This document shows, one piece after another, positions 59,747 through 64,000 of a DNA stretch of 64,000 nucleotides (position 1 is the stretch's first letter; each line of letters starts with the position of its first letter). Made by a program: the position numbers and the translations under genes. The notes under the pieces were generated by a model. That model worked only from the letters and a program-made list of their open reading frames with translations. It made no database searches and was not told the origin of the DNA. The stretch is from Actinoallomurus sp963823735 (GTDB lineage: Bacteria > Actinomycetota > Actinomycetes > Streptosporangiales > Streptosporangiaceae), in contig CAWGMO010000002.1 in NCBI GenBank assembly GCA_963823735.1, positions 1 to 64,000 of the forward strand, read 5' to 3'.

Positions 59747-60619
59747 ACGCCGCGCCAGCAACACCCCGGCGATCACCACGAAGCCACCCGCGACCGTGTT
59801 CCAGCCGAGCGGCTCCGACAGCAACAACGCGCCCAGCAGCGTCGACCACAGCGGCGTCAGGTACGTGACCGTCGAGGCGACCGTCGGCCCGGCCGAGCGG
59901 ATCACACCGAGGTTCATGACGAACGCGATGCCCGTACCACCCGCCCCCAGCACCACCAGCGCGGCGAACGCTCCGGCACCCGGCCACGACGGCGCCCCGG
60001 AGATCACCGGCGTCACCAGCGCGAGCTCGACCGCCGCGCACACGATCTGCACCGCCGACAACGCCGCCGCCGACTCCGGCCGCCCGGAGAAGAACCGGCG
60101 CGTGTACGCGAACCCGGCGCCATAACAGGTCGTGGCCCCCAGACACGCCAGGCTCCCCGTCACCGTCGCCCCCGCCGGACCGTCCCAGACACCCAGGACC
60201 ACGAGCACCCCGGCGAACCCGACCAGCAACCCCAGCAGCCGCCCCAGCGTGGGCCGCTCCAGCGGAACGACCACCAGCACGAACACCAGCGTCGTCAGCG
60301 GCGTCGTCGCGTTCCACACCCCGGCCAGCACCGAACTGACCCGCGTCTCCCCGAACGCGAACAACGCGAACGGCGCGGCGTTCGCCAGCACCGCCACCAC
60401 GAACGCGTGCCCCCACGCGGCCCGATCACGCGGCAACGCCGCCCGCCGCACCCCGCACACGACCAGCAACGCGAGCGCGCCGAACACGCACCGCCACAAC
60501 GCCACCCACATCGGGGTCACCCCGGCGTCGACCGCGACCTTGATCAACGCGAAGCTGGAGCCCCAGATCACCGACAGCGTCACGAACGCGGGTGCCCACC
60601 GGGCGGTTTCCGATTTCAC
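59630..60619 (-). CDS. EamA-family transporter
   Basis: 329 residues from GTG at 60619. Ten membrane segments are present: APAFVTLSVIWGSSFALIKV, VALWRCVFGALALLVVCGVR, FALFAFGETRVSSVLAGVWN, ATTPLTTLVFVLVVVPLERP; the second half includes STVTYLTPLWSTLLGALLLS and GWNTVAGGFVVIAGVLLARR. The last 40 residues (PLKDAREVAGGDDADEAVPV and on) are acidic and read through the 3' end of the convergent protease gene for 117 bp. Relatives stop near LLARR, so the tail suggests a lost stop codon. A LysR gene is divergent and probably controls it. Confidence 0.9.
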   Translation of the reverse strand: MKSETARWAPAFVTLSVIWGSSFALIKVAVDAGVTPMWVALWRCVFGALALLVVCGVRRAALPRDRAAWGHAFVVAVLANAAPFALFAFGETRVSSVLAGVWNATTPLTTLVFVLVVVPLERPTLGRLLGLLVGFAGVLVVLGVWDGPAGATVTGSLACLGATTCYGAGFAYTRRFFSGRPESAAALSAVQIVCAAVELALVTPVISGAPSWPGAGAFAALVVLGAGGTGIAFVMNLGVIRSAGPTVASTVTYLTPLWSTLLGALLLSEPLGWNTVAGGFVVIAGVLLARRSQPLKDAREVAGGDDADEAVPVEDQDPLGGEAGQQVRQ

Positions 60620-60690
60620 CTACGTGATCCTGAAGCGTCCTGCGAACATGAGTCAAACAAGCCAAACCGCCCCGCTCATGAAGGCCGCTC

Positions 60691-61536
60691 ATGGACGTCA
60701 GCGTCGCCCAGCTCAGAGCGTTCGTCGCCGTCGTGGACCACGGCGGCTTCGGCGCCGCCGCCGGCGTCCTCGGCGTGAGCCAATCGGCGGTCTCCCACGC
60801 GATCGCCACGCTGGAACGCACCCTCGGCGGGCCCGTCCTGACCCGGCACGGCCGCCCCGGCCCCACCGTGTTCGGCACGCGGATCCTCGCCCACGCACGC
60901 TCGGCCGTCGCCGCCACCGTCGCCATCGGCGACCTCGCCGCCCAGCGCGACGGACGGCCCTCAGGACTCATACGGCTCGGCGCGCCGACGACCGTCTGCC
61001 AAGGGCTGCTGCCCGCGCTCCTGGAACGCTGGAAAGAGGACTTCCCGCGCGTGGACATCGCCCTGTTCGAAGGCGAGGACGACGAGGTCGCCGCCTGGCT
61101 CACCGGCGGCACCGTCGACCTGGCCGTCCTCGTCGACCCACCGCCCGGCTCCGGCGCCACCATCGGCCAGGACGTCTTCCACGCCCTGCTCCGCCGCGAC
61201 CACCCCCTCGCCGGACAGGACACGGTGAGCGTCACCGACCTGGCCGACGACCCGTTCCTGCTGTCCGCGGGCGGCTGCGAGGAACCGATCCGCGAGCTCT
61301 ACCGGCTGGCGCACACGCCGCTCACCCCCACGCACCGCATCCGTGACATGGGGACACTCCTGGCCATGGTCCGCGCCGGCGTCGGCGTCTCGGTCGTACC
61401 CGGCCTCGCCGCCGCGATGCTCGACCCGCACCTGGTACTGGTGCCCCTCGACCAGCGCGTCACCCGCGACCTGGTCCTCGCGGGGCCGCCGGGCCGCCCC
61501 TGGCACCCGGCGGTCACCGCCATCATCGAAGCCTGA
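60691..61536 (+). CDS. LysR-family regulator
   Basis: 281 residues from ATG at 60691. DVSVAQLRAFVAVVDHGGFG, AAAGVLGVSQSAVSHAIATL, ERTLGGPVLTRHGRPGPTVF is the LysR helix-turn-helix and linker. The effector domain follows (IRLGAPTTVCQGLLPALLER, VDLAVLVDPPPGSGATIGQD, MVRAGVGVSVVPGLAAAMLD). It is divergent from the EamA transporter, 71 bp away, the usual arrangement for a LysR protein and its exporter target. Confidence 0.94.
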   Translation: MDVSVAQLRAFVAVVDHGGFGAAAGVLGVSQSAVSHAIATLERTLGGPVLTRHGRPGPTVFGTRILAHARSAVAATVAIGDLAAQRDGRPSGLIRLGAPTTVCQGLLPALLERWKEDFPRVDIALFEGEDDEVAAWLTGGTVDLAVLVDPPPGSGATIGQDVFHALLRRDHPLAGQDTVSVTDLADDPFLLSAGGCEEPIRELYRLAHTPLTPTHRIRDMGTLLAMVRAGVGVSVVPGLAAAMLDPHLVLVPLDQRVTRDLVLAGPPGRPWHPAVTAIIEA

Positions 61537-61539
61537 GCC

Positions 61540-62103
61540 TCAGCGGCTCTTGGACAGCAGGTCGATGATCTCCTGGGTCGCGGCGGTCTCACCCAGCCGG
61601 GGGAAGATCCGATCGACGCTGTTGTTGTGCGCGTCCGGGTGCATGTCCGTCATCGCGTCGGTGGCCAGGACGACGTTGTAGCCGTGCTCGTACGCCGACC
61701 GCGCCGTGGACTCCACACCGATGCTCGTCGCGACCCCGGCCAGCACGACCTGCGTCACCCCGAGCCCCTCCAGGAGGGAATGCAGCGACGTACCGTGGAA
61801 CGCGCCCCACCGCTGCTTGGTCACCACGTGATCGCTCGGCACCACGCCGAGCTCCTCGACGAGGTCCGCGAAGTCCGGCGGCGGGGTGTGCCCCGACATG
61901 CCGCCCGCCTCCGTACGGCCCGGCGCGACACCGGTGACGTTCACCAGCACGACCGGCAGGCCGTGCTCGCGGAACGCCGCGGCCAGGCTCGCCGCGCGCC
62001 CGACGACACTCTCGATCGGGTGCGTCGCGGGAAGACCCATGATGCCCTTCTGCAGGTCGATCACGACGAGGGCGGGTACGGGGTCGATCGTGGTCAAGGC
62101 CAT
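61540..62103 (-). CDS. Isochorismatase-family protein without catalytic cysteine
   Basis: 187 residues from ATG at 62103 with AGAGGA in front. The aspartate lies in ALVVIDLQKGIMGLPATHPI and the lysine in HVVTKQRWGAFHGTSLHSLL. The cysteine position reads VVLAGVATSIGVESTARSAY with glycine where amidohydrolases have cysteine, as in isochorismatases. True isochorismatases hydrolyse the vinyl ether of isochorismate without that cysteine; the substrate here is open. The gene lies 24 bp downstream of the MarR gene on the same strand and is its likely target. Confidence 0.9.
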   Translation of the reverse strand: MALTTIDPVPALVVIDLQKGIMGLPATHPIESVVGRAASLAAAFREHGLPVVLVNVTGVAPGRTEAGGMSGHTPPPDFADLVEELGVVPSDHVVTKQRWGAFHGTSLHSLLEGLGVTQVVLAGVATSIGVESTARSAYEHGYNVVLATDAMTDMHPDAHNNSVDRIFPRLGETAATQEIIDLLSKSR

Positions 62104-62127
62104 CGGTTGTCCTCTTTCGTCCGTAGG

Positions 62128-62565
62128 TCAGATGCCGTGGGCCAGCCGCTCGATCAGCGGCGCGGCCTCCTTCAGCAACGCCAGCTCCGTACGCGAGAAC
62201 CCGCTGGACAGCGCCTCGGCGAGCCGTTCGGTACGCGCGTCACGCCGGCTCCGCAGCACCGCGCGGCCCGCCTCGGTCACCGACAGCACCACCCGCCTGC
62301 CATCGTCGGGGTCCGCACGCCGCTCGACCAGCCCGCGCGCCTCCAGCCCGCCGAGCGTCGAACCCATCGACTGCGCGCTGATCTGCTCCTGGCGGGCCAG
62401 CGCACTGGAGGTGGCCGGGCCACCCCGGTCGAGCCGCGCGAGCGCACTGGTCTCGGGCAACGTCAGGTCACCCTCGGCCTGGAGCCGGCGCACCCGCCGT
62501 ACCAGCAGCTTGATGCTCACCAGCAGCGCCTCGGCGACGTCGTCGACGTCCGGGTCCTCACGCAT
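62128..62565 (-). CDS. MarR-family regulator
   Basis: 145 residues from ATG at 62565. VAEALLVSIKLLVRRVRRLQ, LTLPETSALARLDRGGPATS, SALARQEQISAQSMGSTLGG, LEARGLVERRADPDDGRRVV give the MarR winged helix with the DxxDxR wing. No Shine-Dalgarno sequence precedes the ATG; a TAGGTT hexamer ends about seven bases upstream, so the mRNA may be leaderless. The start codon sits inside the long palindrome 62564-62603, so the regulator probably represses itself and the isochorismatase gene. Confidence 0.94.
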   Translation of the reverse strand: MREDPDVDDVAEALLVSIKLLVRRVRRLQAEGDLTLPETSALARLDRGGPATSSALARQEQISAQSMGSTLGGLEARGLVERRADPDDGRRVVLSVTEAGRAVLRSRRDARTERLAEALSSGFSRTELALLKEAAPLIERLAHGI

Positions 62566-62603
62566 TCGCTAAACCTAGCCTGATAAGGCCAGGTTTAGCG
62601 AAT
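62564..62603. promoter_or_regulatory. 40-bp palindromic MarR operator over the start codon
   Basis: Outer arms of 13 bp, ATTCGCTAAACCT at 62564-62576 and its complement at 62591-62603, enclose inner arms GCCT/AGGC; in all, 18 of 20 base pairs match. It lies between the VOC stop (62610) and the MarR start (62565) and overlaps the ATG. Two nested dyads suggest binding of one or two MarR dimers. Confidence 0.8.
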
Positions 62604-62609
62604 TGCGGC

Positions 62610-62996
62610 CTACACGTGACTGTCGTACGGGCGGGTGATGATCTCCATGCCGTGGCCGGCCGGGTCCATGAAGTACAGGCCCCTGCCGCCGTGGTTGTGG
62701 TTGATCTCCCCTGGGAGCTCGCACCGCGGATCCGCGTAGTACGTGATCCCGGCTCCTTCGATCCGCGCGAACGCCGCGTCGAACACCTCGTCGGAGACGA
62801 GGAACGCGTAGTGCTGCATGGTGATCGACTCCGCGGGGATCGCGGCGAAGTCCAGGGTGACGCCGTTACCGGTCGCGACCGGGATGAACGGCCCCCACTG
62901 CTCCCCGACCTCCAGGCCGAGGATTCCCGCCAGGAACTCGGCGGACTCCCGGTTGTCCCGGGCATGGACGATGGTGTGATTCAACTCGACTGACAC
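62610..62996 (-). CDS. VOC-family (glyoxalase-like) protein
   Basis: 128 residues from GTG at 62996, with GGAGG 14 bases upstream. ELNHTIVHARDNRESAEFLA, GILGLEVGEQWGPFIPVATG, MQHYAFLVSDEVFDAAFARI, INHNHGGRGLYFMDPAGHGM and EIITRPYDS show two beta-alpha-beta-beta-beta modules with metal-site positions (H in LNHTI, H in MQHYA, E in MEIIT). It is a dioxygenase, glyoxalase or drug-binding member; no substrate can be named. It lies upstream of marR on the same strand. Confidence 0.9.
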   Translation of the reverse strand: MSVELNHTIVHARDNRESAEFLAGILGLEVGEQWGPFIPVATGNGVTLDFAAIPAESITMQHYAFLVSDEVFDAAFARIEGAGITYYADPRCELPGEINHNHGGRGLYFMDPAGHGMEIITRPYDSHV

Positions 62997-63117
62997 TGTG
63001 GAATGCCTCCGAAGGCATCTCCGGGCACCTCCATGCCTCACCCAGCCGGTGACCGGCACGCGATGCCGCCCCAATGATCCCAAACGCGCGCCACACCGCA
63101 ACCGGTGACCCACATGC

Positions 63118-63133
63118 TCGAACACATGTTCTA
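63118..63133 (+). promoter_or_regulatory. LexA (SOS) box upstream of the radical SAM gene
   Basis: The 16 bases TCGAACACATGTTCTA match the actinobacterial SOS consensus TCGAACRNNTGTTCGA at all but one fixed position and contain a perfect GAAC-N4-GTTC core (63120-63131). The box ends 10 bp before the start codon at 63144, so LexA binding would block transcription. The M. tuberculosis homologue Rv2578c is, as I recall, also LexA-controlled. Confidence 0.82.
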
Positions 63134-63143
63134 GCATGGGGGG

Positions 63144-64000
63144 ATGCGTTGGGAAGCGTTGTCGCTGAGCGGGCAGGAGCCGGGGCTGTTCCGGCAGCCC
63201 GTCACCGTCGACACACCGGAGTTCCGCGGGATCACCTTCCATGAGATCCGAGCCAAATCGATCATCAACAAGGTGCCCGGCACCTCACGCGTGCCCTTCA
63301 CCTGGACCATCAACCCCTACCGCGGATGCAGCCACGCCTGCGTCTACTGCTTCGCCCGCAGCACCCACCAGTACCTCGACTTCGACGCCGGCCACGACTT
63401 CGACTCCCAGATCATCGTCAAGGTCAACGCGCCCGACCTCGTACGCCGCGAGCTCGCCGCACCCAAATGGGCCGGCGAGCACATCGCCATGGGCACCAAC
63501 GTCGACTGCTACCAGCGCGCGGAAGGCCGCTACCAGCTGATGCCCGGCATCATCGCCGCGCTGCGCGACGCCGCGAACCCCTTCTCGATCCTCACCAAAG
63601 GCTCGCTGATCCTGCGCGACCTGCCCCTCCTCGAAGAGGCCGCCGAACGCACCCACGTCAGCGCGGCCGTCTCCGTCGGGTTCGTCGACAAGGAGCTGTG
63701 GCGCCTGATCGAACCCGGCACCCCCGGCCCGCACAAACGCCTCGAAGTGTGCGCCACCCTCAACGCCCACGGCATCGGCTGCAGCGTACTGATGGGCCCG
63801 ATCATCCCCTACCTCACCGACACACCCCGCGCCCTCGACGCCGCCGTCGCCGACATCGCCGCCGCCGGCGCCACCTCCGTGTCGGCGATCGTGCTGCACC
63901 TGCGCCCCGGCGCCCGCGAATGGTTCTTCGGCTGGCTCCGCGACCACCACCCCGAGCTCGTCGCCCCGTACGAACGCCTGTACGGCCGCGGCGCGTACGC
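63144..64000 (+). CDS. Rv2578c-family radical SAM protein (3' end outside window)
   Basis: About 285 residues are visible from ATG at 63144, and the gene runs off the window. FHEIRAKSIINKVPGTSRVP, FTWTINPYRGCSHACVYCFA with the CxxxCxxC [4Fe-4S] cluster motif, IAMGTNVDCYQRAEGRYQLM, ILTKGSLILRDLPLLEEAAE and AAVSVGFVDKELWRLIEPGT are the family's hallmarks. These proteins are distant relatives of spore photoproduct lyase (SplB), and the SOS box in front supports a DNA-damage role. The actual reaction is unknown. Confidence 0.92.
   Translation, partial: MRWEALSLSGQEPGLFRQPVTVDTPEFRGITFHEIRAKSIINKVPGTSRVPFTWTINPYRGCSHACVYCFARSTHQYLDFDAGHDFDSQIIVKVNAPDLVRRELAAPKWAGEHIAMGTNVDCYQRAEGRYQLMPGIIAALRDAANPFSILTKGSLILRDLPLLEEAAERTHVSAAVSVGFVDKELWRLIEPGTPGPHKRLEVCATLNAHGIGCSVLMGPIIPYLTDTPRALDAAVADIAAAGATSVSAIVLHLRPGAREWFFGWLRDHHPELVAPYERLYGRGAY

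Noticed and set aside
62564..62603. Rho-independent terminator for the VOC gene
   Set aside because: No T-run follows, the stem overlaps the marR start codon, and the nested symmetry fits an operator better.
1..64000. Mobile element, prophage or integrated plasmid
   Set aside because: No transposase, integrase, tRNA, attachment repeats or phage structural gene could be found on either strand.

Overview
This is high-GC, gene-dense actinomycete DNA. GTG and TTG starts are common, 4-bp start/stop overlaps are frequent, and the families are actinobacterial: MmyB-type XRE/SDR pair, SARP regulator, ECF sigma factor with a SnoaL tail, DUF3040, NERD, ABC-F, and an Rv2578c-type radical SAM protein. 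A filamentous soil actinomycete of the Streptosporangiales (Thermomonosporaceae-like) is my guess; the genus cannot be read from the sequence. I saw no tRNA, rRNA, insertion sequence, phage gene, CRISPR array or replication origin, so this looks like accessory chromosomal DNA built from small regulator-plus-effector modules.

Layout. 0-3.3 kb: broken genes (an unrecognised 3' end, DyP peroxidase, BASS transporter, serine-hydrolase remnant, a SnoaL gene with an internal TAG), closed by a strong hairpin. 3.3-9.4 kb (minus): ArsR-type regulator, ABC exporter and a YncE-propeller/phosphoesterase protein; the exporter permease and phosphoesterase are frameshifted. 9.6-18.7 kb: MFS exporter, amidase, PARG-like macrodomain protein, PhyH dioxygenase, SDR/XRE pair around a 13-bp-arm palindrome, ECF sigma factor with cupin, HSL esterase, GNAT. 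18.7-20.7 kb (minus): Ogt and a frameshifted Ada-AlkA alkylation-repair pair. 20.9-28.4 kb: SGNH hydrolase, DedA, USP, then a frameshifted ArsB-type transporter, SARP regulator and alpha/beta hydrolase, and an SDR. 28.3-31.1 kb: WYL regulator, hydrolase, SRPBCC, SnoaL. 31.1-37.5 kb: enterochelin-esterase-like gene coupled to an ABC-F protein with a possible leader ORF, TetR, then P450 with a ferredoxin-reductase fusion. 37.6-40.1 kb: NCS1 permease, cysteine hydrolase, unknown protein. 40-45 kb: hydrolase/ArsR, TetR/drug ABC exporter, EamA. 45-47.9 kb: a 967-residue protein with three tandem-repeat blocks and a degenerate AAA+ domain. 47.9-57 kb: SnoaL/MerR, hydrolase, NERD, acyltransferase, DUF3040, APH-like kinase, XRE-cupin/TrxR-like pair, erythromycin esterase. 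57-64 kb: GHL10 lipoprotein, site-2 protease, EamA/LysR, isochorismatase/MarR/VOC, and an Rv2578c-like radical SAM gene (cut by the window end) behind a LexA box.

Themes. Many modules pair a local repressor with a transporter or detoxifying enzyme, and several have clear operators: palindromes at 14840, 31081, 34024, 40957, 54593 and 62564, and a textbook MerR promoter at 48989. Candidate resistance functions recur (ABC-F, erythromycin esterase, APH-like kinase, drug ABC exporter, MFS, ABC-F-linked esterase). DNA-alkylation and SOS functions also recur. Convergent neighbours very often overlap at their 3' ends.

The most unusual items are the repeat-rich pseudo-AAA+ protein, the leader ORF in front of the ABC-F gene, the macrodomain protein with an in-frame repeat insertion, and the dense frameshifts in five separate blocks. 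Those frameshifts may be real decay or sequence error; the sequence alone cannot decide.
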